63,903 nucleotides of DNA from Spirochaetaceae bacterium (GTDB taxonomy: Bacteria; Spirochaetota; Spirochaetia; Treponematales; Treponemataceae), in the NCBI GenBank assembly GCA_017936665.1, contig JAGBFB010000043.1, positions 1 through 63,903 on the forward strand, written 5' to 3'. Within the stretch, counting starts at the first letter, position 1, and each line of letters starts with the position of its first letter. Of the stretch, positions 7,731 to 17,051 are shown in pieces. A program made the position numbers and the translations under genes. Below the pieces are notes generated by a model. The model had not been told where the DNA came from. It made no database searches and saw only the letters and a program-made list of their open reading frames with translations.

Positions 7731-8450
7731 CTAAAATCGGAACCTAAATCCACCACCAAAAACAAAATCCATCTTAAATTCATTTGGAAATTCTGCGTAA
7801 TATCCAAAATGAAGAGGGAATGAAAAATGTTTATGATATAAAGTTTCATACCCAAGTCCTATACCTGCAATTCCGTTAAAATATTCTGGAATATTGTAAT
7901 CTGTTTTGTAATAAAAACCACCTAAAAGAAGACCATATAATCTTCCATACCAATTTTTTTGATATTTTACTGTAAAAAATTCAAATTGAGCTTCTGCAGT
8001 CAACATATAAAAAGAATTGATAAATTTAGAAATAACATCTTGAGAATCAATATAGTCATAATATTCCATTGGAATATACATTCCAGAAAAGTTAATTTGA
8101 TAACCAAAGTTTCCAAGCCATTGTTGCCAACTTAATCCAGGGTATGTATAAGCAAATACTCCAATAGATTTATTGAATTGTTCAAAAGGAGTTTTTTCAT
8201 TTGGTTCAAATTCAATTTTCTTTTCTCTTGGTTTAGTCTCGCTAAAATCGGATTGACCTTCCCCTACTTTCTTTGCAACCTTTGGTCGTTTTTCTGTAGG
8301 AAATCTAGGTTCTGCAAAATCTTCTTGAATAGAAGTTTCTGTTTGAGAAGTTTCAAGTTCACTTTCAGTAGAAATTTCATCATTTTCTTGTGCAAAAAGA
8401 TAAAAACTTCCGCATAACAAAATCATAAAAATAATTAAAATTTTTTTCAT
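7731..8450 (-). CDS. Predicted outer-membrane beta-barrel protein
   Basis: This 239-residue secreted protein has a signal peptide (KKILIIFMILLCGSFYLFAQ), a charged low-complexity segment rich in Glu, Ser and Thr (about 25-85), and then a region of alternating aromatic and polar strands ending in GGGFRFRF. A terminal aromatic residue after beta strands suits an outer-membrane barrel. I start at the ATG at 8450 because GAGG lies seven bases before it; the GTG at 8462 would place the ribosome site inside the gene. The family is not recognised. It stands alone between the tRNA cluster and gdhA. Confidence 0.7.
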   Translation of the reverse strand: MKKILIIFMILLCGSFYLFAQENDEISTESELETSQTETSIQEDFAEPRFPTEKRPKVAKKVGEGQSDFSETKPREKKIEFEPNEKTPFEQFNKSIGVFAYTYPGLSWQQWLGNFGYQINFSGMYIPMEYYDYIDSQDVISKFINSFYMLTAEAQFEFFTVKYQKNWYGRLYGLLLGGFYYKTDYNIPEYFNGIAGIGLGYETLYHKHFSFPLHFGYYAEFPNEFKMDFVFGGGFRFRF

Positions 8451-8645
8451 AAAATTCCTCACTTTTATAAAGTTACTTTGATTATCTAAAATATATTTTT
8501 TGTTGTCAATCTGTCTTTATATTCATTTCACAAAAAAATAATCATTGTTATCATACTTTTAACAAAATTAGACATTATTGATATTTTTGATAAAAACTTT
8601 TTTTACATAAAATTAAAAAAAATATTTATACATAAAAGTTTTCTA

Positions 8646-8675
8646 TTGTGTATTTTTATTCATTTGTGGTAAAAT
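8646..8675 (+). promoter_or_regulatory. Promoter of gdhA
   Basis: TTGTGT and TAAAAT are 18 bp apart. The leader is about 40 nt and ends in a GGGGGT ribosome site. The rest of 8451-8645 is AT-rich and shows no other feature I can support. Confidence 0.5.
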
Positions 8676-8723
8676 GCCCTATAAAAAAATAATCACCTTA
8701 ATTTTATTTTTTGGGGGTATGGT

Positions 8724-10070
8724 ATGAAAAATGCATACATAAACCGCGTATTAGAGCAAGTAAAAGCAAAAAATGCTCACGAACCAGAATTCTTGCAGGC
8801 AGTTCAAGAAGTATTAGAAACACTTGAACCAGTAGTAGAAAAAATGCCAGAAATCGAAAAAAATGCCATCTTAGAAAGAATGGTTGAACCAGAACGTGTA
8901 ATTATGTTCCGTGTTCCTTGGATGGACGATAATGGTAATGTTCAGGTAAATAGAGGATATAGAGTTCAATTTAACAGTGCAATTGGACCTTACAAAGGTG
9001 GAATTCGTTTTCATCCATCTGTAAATCTTGGAATTTTAAAATTCTTAGGATTTGAACAAACTTTCAAAAACTCACTAACAACACTTCCAATGGGTGGTGG
9101 TAAAGGTGGTGCTGATTTTGATCCACACGGAAAATCAGACGCTGAAGTTATGAGATTCTGCCAATCTTTTATGACAGAACTTTCAAAACACATTGGTGCT
9201 GACACAGACGTTCCAGCTGGAGATATTGGTGTTGGTGCACGTGAAGTTGGTTATATGTTTGGACAATACAAAAGACTTCGCAACGAATTTACAGGTGTTT
9301 TAACTGGAAAAGGTTTAACATTCGGAGGTTCTTTAATCAGAACTCAAGCAACTGGATACGGACTAATCTATTTTGCAGACAATATGCTTGCAAAAGTGGG
9401 AGATAACTTCAAAGGTAAAACTTGTGTAATATCTGGTTCTGGAAACGTTGCTCAATATGCAGCAGAAAAACTTATTCAATTAGGTGCAAAACCAGTTACA
9501 CTTTCTGACTCAAACGGATATATTTACGATCCAGATGGAATCACACAAGAAAAACTTGACTGGGTAAAAGACCTTAAAACAGTTCGCCGTGGACGCATTA
9601 AAGAATACGTTGCTCAATATCCTAACGCAAAATACGTTGAAGGCAAACGTCCTTGGGAAGTAAAATGTGATTGTGCTTTCCCATGTGCTACACAAAACGA
9701 ACTTAACGGTGAAGAAGCAAAAATGCTTTTGGCTAACGGAGTTAAACTTGTTGCAGAAGGTGCAAACATGCCTTCAACAGCAGAAGCAGTTAGTGCATTC
9801 CTAGAAGCAAAAATTTTGTATGCTCCTGGAAAAGCTTCTAACGCTGGAGGAGTTGCAACATCTGGTCTTGAAATGAGCCAAAACTCAGAACGCCTTTCAT
9901 GGTCAGCTGAAGAAGTTGACTCAAAACTAAAAGGAATTATGAAAAACATCCACGACGCAGCATACGATGCAGCAGAAAAATTCGGAATGAAAGGAAACTA
10001 CGTTGCAGGTGCAAACATTTCTGGATTCCTAAAAGTTTGTAACGCAATGATTGCACAAGGTATTGTGTAA
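8724..10070 (+). CDS. gdhA: NADP-type glutamate dehydrogenase
   Basis: The enzyme interconverts 2-oxoglutarate plus ammonium with glutamate, linking carbon and nitrogen metabolism in the cytoplasm. At 448 residues it has the length of hexameric bacterial GDH. Visible motifs are the substrate-binding PMGGGKGGADFDPHGKSD, the catalytic PAGDIGVGAREVGYMFG segment, the dinucleotide loop SGSGNVAQYA and the C-terminal PGKASNAGGVATSGLEMSQN. Its codons look more constrained than its neighbours', suggesting strong expression. It is a single gene with its own promoter and terminator. Confidence 0.96.
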   Translation: MKNAYINRVLEQVKAKNAHEPEFLQAVQEVLETLEPVVEKMPEIEKNAILERMVEPERVIMFRVPWMDDNGNVQVNRGYRVQFNSAIGPYKGGIRFHPSVNLGILKFLGFEQTFKNSLTTLPMGGGKGGADFDPHGKSDAEVMRFCQSFMTELSKHIGADTDVPAGDIGVGAREVGYMFGQYKRLRNEFTGVLTGKGLTFGGSLIRTQATGYGLIYFADNMLAKVGDNFKGKTCVISGSGNVAQYAAEKLIQLGAKPVTLSDSNGYIYDPDGITQEKLDWVKDLKTVRRGRIKEYVAQYPNAKYVEGKRPWEVKCDCAFPCATQNELNGEEAKMLLANGVKLVAEGANMPSTAEAVSAFLEAKILYAPGKASNAGGVATSGLEMSQNSERLSWSAEEVDSKLKGIMKNIHDAAYDAAEKFGMKGNYVAGANISGFLKVCNAMIAQGIV

Positions 10071-10102
10071 TAAATTCTAAATAAATAATTTTTAGATTAT
10101 GA

Positions 10103-10146
10103 AAAACGCTCTTAAAGAATTATCTTTTGGAGCGTTTTTTATTTTT
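10103..10146 (+). terminator. Terminator of gdhA
   Basis: AAAACGCTC pairs with GAGCGTTTT, with additional internal pairing of TTAAAGA and TCTTTT, followed by a T-rich run. Confidence 0.85.
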
Positions 10147-10154
10147 TTCAGATA

Positions 10155-10183
10155 TTGTCAACAAGATATTATTTTGTTAAAAT
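10155..10183 (+). promoter_or_regulatory. Promoter giving a very short leader
   Basis: TTGTCA-17 bp-TAAAAT. The -10 box ends 11 nt before the ATG at 10195, so the leader would be about 5 nt, with no ribosome site. Confidence 0.55.
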
Positions 10184-10194
10184 TTCATCAACTT

Positions 10195-11940
10195 ATGAAA
10201 ACTTTACTCATTGGGATAAACTCTAAATTTTCTCATACAAACTTAGCAATTCGTTCAATAAAAGAATATGTAAAACACAAAACAAATATTAATCCTATTA
10301 TAAAAGAATTTACAATAAATCAATTAACAACTGACATCCTTAGAGATATAGTTTTTGAAAAACCAAATGTTATTTTATTTTCAATTTATATTTGGAATGT
10401 AGAATTTTCTTTAAAAGTGATTCAAGAAATAAAAAAGATTTTACCAAAAGTTTTTATCGGAGTGGGAGGTCCAGAAGTTTCTTATCGTGCAGAAGAAATT
10501 TTACAAAAAAATAAATTTATTGATTGTGTAATTTCTGGTGAAGGCGAAATATCAACTTATGAACTTTTAGAAAATCTAAATAAAAATTTTGAATCAGAAA
10601 AAAATGAATTTAAGAATATCGATTTTAATATTGATGGAATTTATTTTAGAAATAAAAAATTTACACCTAGAAATCCAATTCAAAATTTAGATGAATTGTT
10701 TTTTGCATATCCTGATTTAAATGAACTTGATGTTAATAACAGAATTTTTTATTACGAATCATCTCGTGGCTGTCCTTTCAGATGTTCGTATTGTCTTTCT
10801 TCTATTGATAAAAGTGTTCGTAACAGAAGTTTAGAAAAAGTATTTCAAGACTTAAAAATATTTTTAGATGCAAAAGTAAAACTTGTAAAATTTGTAGATA
10901 GAACTTTTAATTTAAATGAAGAAAGAACAATTTCTATTTGGAATTTCTTAAAAGAAAATCATAATGGAATAACAATGTTTCATTTTGAAATTGCAGCTCA
11001 ACAACTTACAGAAAAAATGTTACAAGCAATTAAAAATTTTCCAAAAGGAATTATGCAATTTGAAATTGGAATCCAAAGTACAAATGAAAAAACTTTACAA
11101 GCTATTGGTCGCTCTGCAAATTTACAAATGCTAAATGAAAAAATAAAACAAATTCCTAAAACAATACATTCACATTTAGATTTAATTGCAGGTCTTCCTC
11201 ATGAAAGTTTAAATGAATTTAAAAACTCATTTGATTATGTAATAAAACTTAAACCAGATATGTTACAACTTGGATTTTTAAAAATCTTATCTGGAACACA
11301 AATGGAAAGTTTTGCAAAAGAAAATGAATATCAATTTTCTGAAACTCCACCTTACGAAGTTTTATCAACTCCGTACATTTCTTATTTTGATTTACAATTT
11401 TTAAAAGATGTAGAAGAAGTTTTAGATATTTTTTATAACTCAAATAATTTTGAATTTACTTTCAATTATATTTTTTGTTTACAAGAAAAATTTGATTTTT
11501 CAATTTTTGAAATTTTATCTTCTATTGTAGATTACTTTAGAGAAATTAAAATTTTTGAAACACCACAAAAAACAAATGTGTTTTACAAATTATTTTTAGA
11601 TTATATAAATTCAAATCACTTTGAAAAATTTCAAAATATTTTTAATAAAGATTTACTACAAGAATTAATCAAATTTGATTTTATAATTTCTGAAAAAACA
11701 AGCAACTTCCCAACTTGGTATAATCGAAATTATAATAAAGAAAATCATAAAGAATCACTGATTAAATTTTGCAATTTTGAAAGCACACGACTTGCTTATG
11801 CTCATAGTGAATATGATGAATTTGATTTTAACCCAGTAACTTTTGAAAAAGAAAAAACTAAAATTTTATTTGTCTACGATTCTGTAAAAGGGAAAACTCA
11901 TACAAAACAATTTTATTTTTTAGATAAAAATCTTTCGTAA
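10195..11940 (+). CDS. B12-binding radical SAM protein (DUF4080-type tail)
   Basis: This 581-residue protein has an N-terminal cobalamin-binding-like domain (about 1-135, with VGGPEVSY and ISGEGE motifs), then a radical SAM core with the cluster motif CPFRCSYC (CxxxCxxC) and conserved strands FVDRTFN and HFEIAAQ. The C-terminal 200 residues resemble the DUF4080 tail. Members are predicted methyltransferases or carbon-skeleton enzymes with unknown substrates. I start at the ATG at 10195; the open frame upstream runs through the gdhA terminator and lacks homology-like character. The last 28 bases overlap the convergent glycosylase gene. Confidence 0.85.
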   Translation: MKTLLIGINSKFSHTNLAIRSIKEYVKHKTNINPIIKEFTINQLTTDILRDIVFEKPNVILFSIYIWNVEFSLKVIQEIKKILPKVFIGVGGPEVSYRAEEILQKNKFIDCVISGEGEISTYELLENLNKNFESEKNEFKNIDFNIDGIYFRNKKFTPRNPIQNLDELFFAYPDLNELDVNNRIFYYESSRGCPFRCSYCLSSIDKSVRNRSLEKVFQDLKIFLDAKVKLVKFVDRTFNLNEERTISIWNFLKENHNGITMFHFEIAAQQLTEKMLQAIKNFPKGIMQFEIGIQSTNEKTLQAIGRSANLQMLNEKIKQIPKTIHSHLDLIAGLPHESLNEFKNSFDYVIKLKPDMLQLGFLKILSGTQMESFAKENEYQFSETPPYEVLSTPYISYFDLQFLKDVEEVLDIFYNSNNFEFTFNYIFCLQEKFDFSIFEILSSIVDYFREIKIFETPQKTNVFYKLFLDYINSNHFEKFQNIFNKDLLQELIKFDFIISEKTSNFPTWYNRNYNKENHKESLIKFCNFESTRLAYAHSEYDEFDFNPVTFEKEKTKILFVYDSVKGKTHTKQFYFLDKNLS

Positions 11941-12749
11941 TAAAAAGCGTATTGCTGATAAATTCCTGCAACTTCACTTTTCATCCAAGAAGGAATTTTT
12001 CCGTCGTATCGTTCATCAATTATTTTTTGAATCCAAGTATCAATAGGACAGGCATTTATTAAATGTAATCCAAACAAACAAATACAATTAGCAACTTTCT
12101 TTCCAATTCCTTTGAAAGAAATTAATTTTTCAAAAGCATCTTTATAAGTCATATTTTTTAATTCATCAATCCAAGTTGGATTTTCAATCGTATATAAACT
12201 TATTAAATAAATATATTCATCTCTGTAACCTAAACCTACAGATTTTAATTTTTCAAGAATTTTATTTTTATCACCAAAAGAAATTATCTCTTGTGCAGTT
12301 GGAAAACTTTTTAGTTCCGAAGTAATTTGTTTTTTAGAAAAAATTTTGCAAAGACCTTCTATTGATTTTTTAATTCGTGGAATATTGTTATTTTGACTTA
12401 TGATAAAACTAATAATCATTTCCCATAAATCTTGATTTAAAATTCTTATGCCATATCCATATTTTATTGCACGCTGCAAATATTCATCATCAATAATTAA
12501 GGAAGTAATTTTTTTATAATCTGTATTAAAGTCAAAATAATTTTTCCAAAAACTTTCAAATTCAGATTCAGTGCAATCAATTTTTATTTTTTTATCATCC
12601 TGAAAAATATTTAAAAGCTTATCCTTAACTGGAACTTGATAGTGATATTTTTTTGATTCGTTATCACAAAAAATTTCTTGCCATCTAAAACATTGTCCAG
12701 AATCTGCAATTTGATTTAAATTAAAAAACTCACTATCAAATTCAAACAT
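11913..12749 (-). CDS. ogg: 8-oxoguanine DNA glycosylase (OGG1-like)
   Basis: This is a base-excision repair enzyme that removes oxidised guanine. The 279-residue protein has an N-terminal OGG domain starting SGQCFRW, the SQNNNIPRIKK helix, and the helix-hairpin-helix segment FKGIGKKVANCICLFG, which contains the catalytic lysine. PIDTW follows with the conserved aspartate. This matches the layout of human OGG1. The ATG at 12749 is used; a GTG one codon earlier is possible. The gene lies nine bases after the antiporter gene on the same strand, so they are probably co-transcribed. Confidence 0.85.
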   Translation of the reverse strand: MFEFDSEFFNLNQIADSGQCFRWQEIFCDNESKKYHYQVPVKDKLLNIFQDDKKIKIDCTESEFESFWKNYFDFNTDYKKITSLIIDDEYLQRAIKYGYGIRILNQDLWEMIISFIISQNNNIPRIKKSIEGLCKIFSKKQITSELKSFPTAQEIISFGDKNKILEKLKSVGLGYRDEYIYLISLYTIENPTWIDELKNMTYKDAFEKLISFKGIGKKVANCICLFGLHLINACPIDTWIQKIIDERYDGKIPSWMKSEVAGIYQQYAFYYERFLSKK

Positions 12750-12761
12750 CACAAAACAATC

Positions 12762-14387
12762 CTATTCATCATGTTCCAAAACTAAAATATCATTTTTTGC
12801 AAGTATAGTTCTTCCGTCAGGGATTACTAGTTTTCCATTTCGTTTAATTAGAACAATTAAAGATTTTTGTAAATCAGAAGCAATCTCTGATAATTTTTTC
12901 CCAATCCATTTGTGATTTTCTTCCAATTCAATTTCAACAAGTTCAATTTCATTTTTTGCTTCATTAGATTCATTTTTAGAATTAAACGCTTGAGCACATA
13001 AAACAATTTCATCATTTGCTTTTATTTCAGTATTTCCTCTTGGAACAATTCTTTTTCCATCACGCAAAATTAAAACTAAAATTGTTTCTGGAGGAAGCAC
13101 AAATTCTTTTATCGTTTTATCAACCCAAGTATGATTTTCAGTTACATTCAATTTAATAAATTGAACAGGAACTTCTTCAGGATAATCTGTAAATGTTTTT
13201 AAAACGTTTGCATTGTTATCAATCATTTTAAGTTTTCTTGAAACAAGAGGAATTAATGAACCTTGTAATGTAATTGAAAATAGAACAATACAAAAAACAA
13301 TATGGAATAATCCAAAATCAGAATTATATCCTTTGTTTGTAATAGCCATTATTGCAAATACAATAGAAGCAGCCCCTCTTAATCCTGTAAACGAAACTAG
13401 AAGTTGTTGATTTATAGGACACTTCATTGGAGAAAGAATTGCAAATATAGTTACAGGGCGTGCAACAAAAGTAATAAATAATGCAATCGCTAAAGATGGC
13501 AAAATAAAATGCACCATTGCAGATGGAGAAGCAAGTAAACCTAATAGGAAGAAAATTAACATTTGCATCAATCCTGTAATACCATCAAAAAAATTAACAA
13601 GATTTGACTTTTGTTGAAATTTTTTATTTCCTAACAAAAGCCCTGCTACATAAGCACTTAGATAACCGTTACCACCAATAAGAGTTGGAATAGCATAAGA
13701 ACAAATTGCAACTGCAAGAACAAAAAGAGAATCAAATCCCGCAGAAGAAAATTTAAATTTATTCAAAATATAATATGCTCCATAACCAATTCCATAACCG
13801 ATTGCAAGACCAAAAACAATTTGAGCAAAAAGCATATATGACATTTTGCCAATACTTGCATTACCTTGCATTAAAGAAAGAACTATGATTGTAAGCATAT
13901 ATGAAAATGGATCGTTACTTCCACTTTCAACTTCTAACAAAGAAGCACTATTATATTTTAAGTTAAGTTTTTTAGAACGCAATATAGAAAACACAGAGGC
14001 AGCATCAGTTGAACTTATTACAGCTCCAACCAAAAATGATTGTAAAATTTCAAACTTTAATACAAAGTAACAAAACAATCCTGTAAAAACAGCAGTCAAT
14101 ACAACTCCTAAAGTGGAAAGCAAAACTGCTTTAACGGCAACAGGTTTTGCAGCGTTTAAATTTGTTCCAAATCCACCGTAGAAAATAATAAAAATAAGAG
14201 CAATAGAACAAATTGATTCAGCACTTTTGTAATCTTCAAATTTAATTTTAAATAGACCATCTGAACCAAAAATCATACCTAAAAGGATAAAAGCCAAAAG
14301 CATCGGCATTCCAACTTTTGAAGAAGCTTTATTTAAAATGATACATAAAATTATTATCACTGAAACAAAAAATAAAATACCTGCCAT
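12762..14387 (-). CDS. Cation/proton antiporter with two TrkA-C domains (NhaP2/CvrA-like)
   Basis: This 541-residue inner-membrane protein has about 12 transmembrane helices (1-395) of the CPA1 family, with the VISSTDAASVFSILRS and LEVESGSNDPFSYML motifs carrying the ion-binding aspartates. The cytoplasmic tail holds two repeated RCK-C/TrkA-C domains, each containing an NHTWVDKTI- or NHKWIGKKL-like motif, which usually bind ligands and gate K+/H+ exchange. Close relatives are NhaP2 (CvrA) potassium/proton antiporters; the ion preference here is inferred. A GAGGA ribosome site precedes the ATG. Ogg-like repair is encoded next in the same unit. Confidence 0.85.
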   Translation of the reverse strand: MAGILFFVSVIIILCIILNKASSKVGMPMLLAFILLGMIFGSDGLFKIKFEDYKSAESICSIALIFIIFYGGFGTNLNAAKPVAVKAVLLSTLGVVLTAVFTGLFCYFVLKFEILQSFLVGAVISSTDAASVFSILRSKKLNLKYNSASLLEVESGSNDPFSYMLTIIVLSLMQGNASIGKMSYMLFAQIVFGLAIGYGIGYGAYYILNKFKFSSAGFDSLFVLAVAICSYAIPTLIGGNGYLSAYVAGLLLGNKKFQQKSNLVNFFDGITGLMQMLIFFLLGLLASPSAMVHFILPSLAIALFITFVARPVTIFAILSPMKCPINQQLLVSFTGLRGAASIVFAIMAITNKGYNSDFGLFHIVFCIVLFSITLQGSLIPLVSRKLKMIDNNANVLKTFTDYPEEVPVQFIKLNVTENHTWVDKTIKEFVLPPETILVLILRDGKRIVPRGNTEIKANDEIVLCAQAFNSKNESNEAKNEIELVEIELEENHKWIGKKLSEIASDLQKSLIVLIKRNGKLVIPDGRTILAKNDILVLEHDE

Positions 14388-14432
14388 AAATTTATCCTCT
14401 ATATTATTTTTATTTACAAAGACATTTTACCC

Positions 14433-14461
14433 TTAACAAATTTTATTTTCAATATTATACT
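14433..14461 (+). promoter_or_regulatory. Promoter of a predicted leaderless gene (yitT-like)
   Basis: TTAACA-17 bp-TATACT, ending six bases before the ATG at 14468, with no Shine-Dalgarno sequence. Transcription should start at or next to the start codon. Confidence 0.65.
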
Positions 14462-14467
14462 AATATT

Positions 14468-15388
14468 ATGAACGAAAAAAATAAAAAAAATTTTATTCAA
14501 TCTTCTATACATACTATTTTTGAAATACATCCTAACTCAAAATATTTTTCGATAATTAGAATTTTTCTTGTTTGTGTTGGCTCTTTTCTTTTTGCTTTGA
14601 ACTTAAATATTTTCGTTGTAAACTCAGGATTGATTCCAGGAGGTTTTACAGGAATTACAGAATTAACTCAGAAAATTTTATTAACATTTTTTGATATAAA
14701 AATTCCATTTGCTCCAATTTATTATTTATGTAATTTAATTCCAGCAATAATTAGTTTTAAATTTATAGGAAAAAAATTCACTCTTCTTTCTTGTTTAATG
14801 ATTTTACTTTCTGGATTTTTTACAGATATTTTACCAACCATAACAGTAACAGATGATATTCTCCTCTCCGCAATTTTTGGTGGATTATTAAGTTCAGTTG
14901 CTGTAAGTTTTTGTCTTTTTGCTGGAGCAACTAGCGGAGGAACTGATTTTATTGCAATTTTTATTTCCGAACGATTTGGTAAAGACGCTTGGAATTATAT
15001 TCTTTATGCAAATATGATAATTTTAGCAGTTGCAGGATTTCTTTTTGGATGGGAATCTGCTCTTTACTCTATGATATTTCAGTTTACAGCTACACAACTT
15101 TTAAATTATTTATACAGACGATACCAAAAAGTTACGTTATTTGTAATAACAAATAAGCCTGATGAAATTTACACATTGATAAAAGAAAAGACAAATCACG
15201 ACGCAACTTTGTTCACAGGAGAAGGATGTTTTGAAAAGCAAACAAGACATCTGATATACTCTGTAATTTCTGGGGATGAAAAAAATCTACTTGTCAACGC
15301 AATTAAAAAAGTTGACCCACAAGCCTTTGTAAACATTGTAAATTCAAAACAAATTCTTGGAAAATTTTACAGAAAGCCAAATGATTAA
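14468..15388 (+). CDS. YitT family membrane protein
   Basis: This 306-residue protein has an N-terminal block of about five to six transmembrane helices (about 30-215) with the family patterns NSGLIPGGFTGI and GGTDFIAI. A soluble C-terminal DUF2179 domain (about 220-300) contains GEGCFEKQ and DPQAFVNI. YitT proteins are widespread in Firmicutes and spirochaetes, and their transported substrate is not established. The promoter places the -10 box directly before the ATG, so translation is probably from a leaderless mRNA. Confidence 0.85.
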   Translation: MNEKNKKNFIQSSIHTIFEIHPNSKYFSIIRIFLVCVGSFLFALNLNIFVVNSGLIPGGFTGITELTQKILLTFFDIKIPFAPIYYLCNLIPAIISFKFIGKKFTLLSCLMILLSGFFTDILPTITVTDDILLSAIFGGLLSSVAVSFCLFAGATSGGTDFIAIFISERFGKDAWNYILYANMIILAVAGFLFGWESALYSMIFQFTATQLLNYLYRRYQKVTLFVITNKPDEIYTLIKEKTNHDATLFTGEGCFEKQTRHLIYSVISGDEKNLLVNAIKKVDPQAFVNIVNSKQILGKFYRKPND

Positions 15389-15389
15389 A

Positions 15390-15418
15390 TAGACTTTCAA
15401 TGCCACAAGTGATATACT
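15390..15418 (+). promoter_or_regulatory. Promoter of a predicted leaderless gene (deaminase)
   Basis: TAGACT-17 bp-TATACT, with the -10 box ending seven bases before the ATG at 15426 and no ribosome site. Confidence 0.55.
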
Positions 15419-15425
15419 GTATTTT

Positions 15426-15914
15426 ATGGAAAGAAGAGATAAAGATAATTATTATTTAGATTTAGCTGAAATTGTAAGTCAGCGCTGTACTTGTATCAGA
15501 AGACATTATGGTGCAGTTATCGTAAAAAATGATGAAGTAATTTCTACAGGATATGTAGGGGCTCCTCGTGGAAGAAAAAATTGTTCTGACTTAGGAATTT
15601 GTATTCGCGAAAAATTACAAATCCCTCGTGGCGAACGATATGAACTTTGCAGAAGTGTACATGCAGAAGCAAACGCAATCATCAGTTGTTCAAGAGATAA
15701 AATGATTGGTGCTTCATTATATCTAACAGGAAAAGAATGTAGCACAGGAGAATACATAAAAAATAGTTGTTGTTGCTCAATGTGTAAACGAATGGTAATC
15801 AATGCAGGAATTGCCTATGTATATGTTCGTGACGACAAAGACAACTACAGAAAAATCGATGTAAACGACTGGATAGAAAACGACGAATCATTGGAAGGAA
15901 CTTTTGGCTACTAA
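15426..15914 (+). CDS. Deoxycytidylate/cytidine deaminase family protein (ComEB-like)
   Basis: This 162-residue zinc-dependent deaminase shows VHAEANAI (zinc histidine and catalytic glutamate) and a CSMC motif supplying the two zinc cysteines. The usual proline before the first cysteine is replaced, the local sequence being NSCCCSMCKRM. The overall layout (CIRRHYGAVIV, GYVGAPRG) fits dCMP deaminases, which supply dUMP for thymidylate synthesis. It overlaps the following permease by 11 bases and heads a tight four-gene unit. The start is set by the adjacent -10 box. Confidence 0.85.
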   Translation: MERRDKDNYYLDLAEIVSQRCTCIRRHYGAVIVKNDEVISTGYVGAPRGRKNCSDLGICIREKLQIPRGERYELCRSVHAEANAIISCSRDKMIGASLYLTGKECSTGEYIKNSCCCSMCKRMVINAGIAYVYVRDDKDNYRKIDVNDWIENDESLEGTFGY

Positions 15915-17043
15915 AATTCTTTCTTGGGTTAAACAAGAAATTGTTTTTGTAATTTCATTTTTACTTGCATTAGTTTCTTCAATATTTGTTATTAAACAAG
16001 GAAACTCCATAGATTTTTTTTCGGCAATAGATTTTAGAGTAATTTCTATTTTGTTTACTCTAATGTTAATTATCGCTGGATTTCAAAGTCTTGGAGTTTG
16101 TTCTTTTCTTGCAAATAAACTTTGTTGTAAGATAAAAACATTGCGTTCAATTTCTTTGGCATTAATTTTACTTTGTTTTTTTTCAAGCATGTTAATTACA
16201 AATGATGTAGCGCTTATTACCTTTGTTCCCTTTGCAATTTTAATTCTAAAGGAAACAAAAAATCTAAAATTTGCTCCTATCGTAATTGTATTACAAACAA
16301 TCGCAGCAAACCTAGGAAGCATTTTAACTCCATTAGGTAATCCACAAAATTTATTTTTATATTCAAAGATGCAAATAAACATTTTTGAATTTCTAAAAAT
16401 TTTATTTCCCTATTGTGCTTTTTCATTTGTTTTAATTTTAGTTTTTAATTTGTTTATACCAAAAGAAAAAATTGAAAATTTATTTTCAACAAATAATTTA
16501 ATTTATATTCCAAAAGAAAATTTTAAAAGTATTTTAATTTTTAGCATTTTATTTTTGTGTAGCATATTAACAGTATTAAATATTATTCCATATCAAATTG
16601 TTTTATTTTTAGTTTTAATAATCACTTTAATAATAAACAAAAATCTTTTTACAAAAGCAGATTACACATTACTTCTTACTTTTGTTTGTTTTTTTATTTT
16701 TACAAATAATATTTCAAATATTGAATCCATAAAAAACTTTTTAGTAAATTTAATTCACAATAAAGATTTTTTTGTTTCGTTAATAACAAGTCAAATTATT
16801 AGTAACGTTCCTGCTGCGCTTTTACTTCAACCTTTTTCAACAAATCTTACAGAACTTTTATTAGGTGTAAACATCGGAGGACTTGGAACTTTAATCGCAT
16901 CTTTAGCAAGTTTAATTTCATTTAAAATTTATTCAAAAGAAAAAGAATTGAAACTTAAACAATTTTTTATTACATTTACTTTGTTAAATATTATTTTTTT
17001 AATACTACTTATTTTATTTCATCTTGTACAAAAAATTTTTTGA
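15904..17043 (+). CDS. SLC13/ArsB-type ion permease
   Basis: This 379-residue inner-membrane protein has about 11 hydrophobic helices. The motifs SSMLITNDVALITFVPF and LTPLGNPQNLFLYSK are characteristic of the ion-transporter superfamily that includes citrate, sulfate, arsenite and Na+/H+ carriers. The substrate cannot be assigned. I use the TTG at 15904, with AAGGA a few bases upstream; it overlaps the deaminase. The next gene begins nine bases after its stop. Confidence 0.75.
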   Translation: MATKILSWVKQEIVFVISFLLALVSSIFVIKQGNSIDFFSAIDFRVISILFTLMLIIAGFQSLGVCSFLANKLCCKIKTLRSISLALILLCFFSSMLITNDVALITFVPFAILILKETKNLKFAPIVIVLQTIAANLGSILTPLGNPQNLFLYSKMQINIFEFLKILFPYCAFSFVLILVFNLFIPKEKIENLFSTNNLIYIPKENFKSILIFSILFLCSILTVLNIIPYQIVLFLVLIITLIINKNLFTKADYTLLLTFVCFFIFTNNISNIESIKNFLVNLIHNKDFFVSLITSQIISNVPAALLLQPFSTNLTELLLGVNIGGLGTLIASLASLISFKIYSKEKELKLKQFFITFTLLNIIFLILLILFHLVQKIF

Positions 17044-17051
17044 GGTTATTT

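Noticed and set aside
8178-8417. 79-residue ORF on the plus strand
   Set aside because: It is the reverse of the charged segment of the outer-membrane protein gene, with no ribosome site.
10099-10194. N-terminal extension of the radical SAM protein
   Set aside because: It is translated from the gdhA terminator and from the gene's own promoter.
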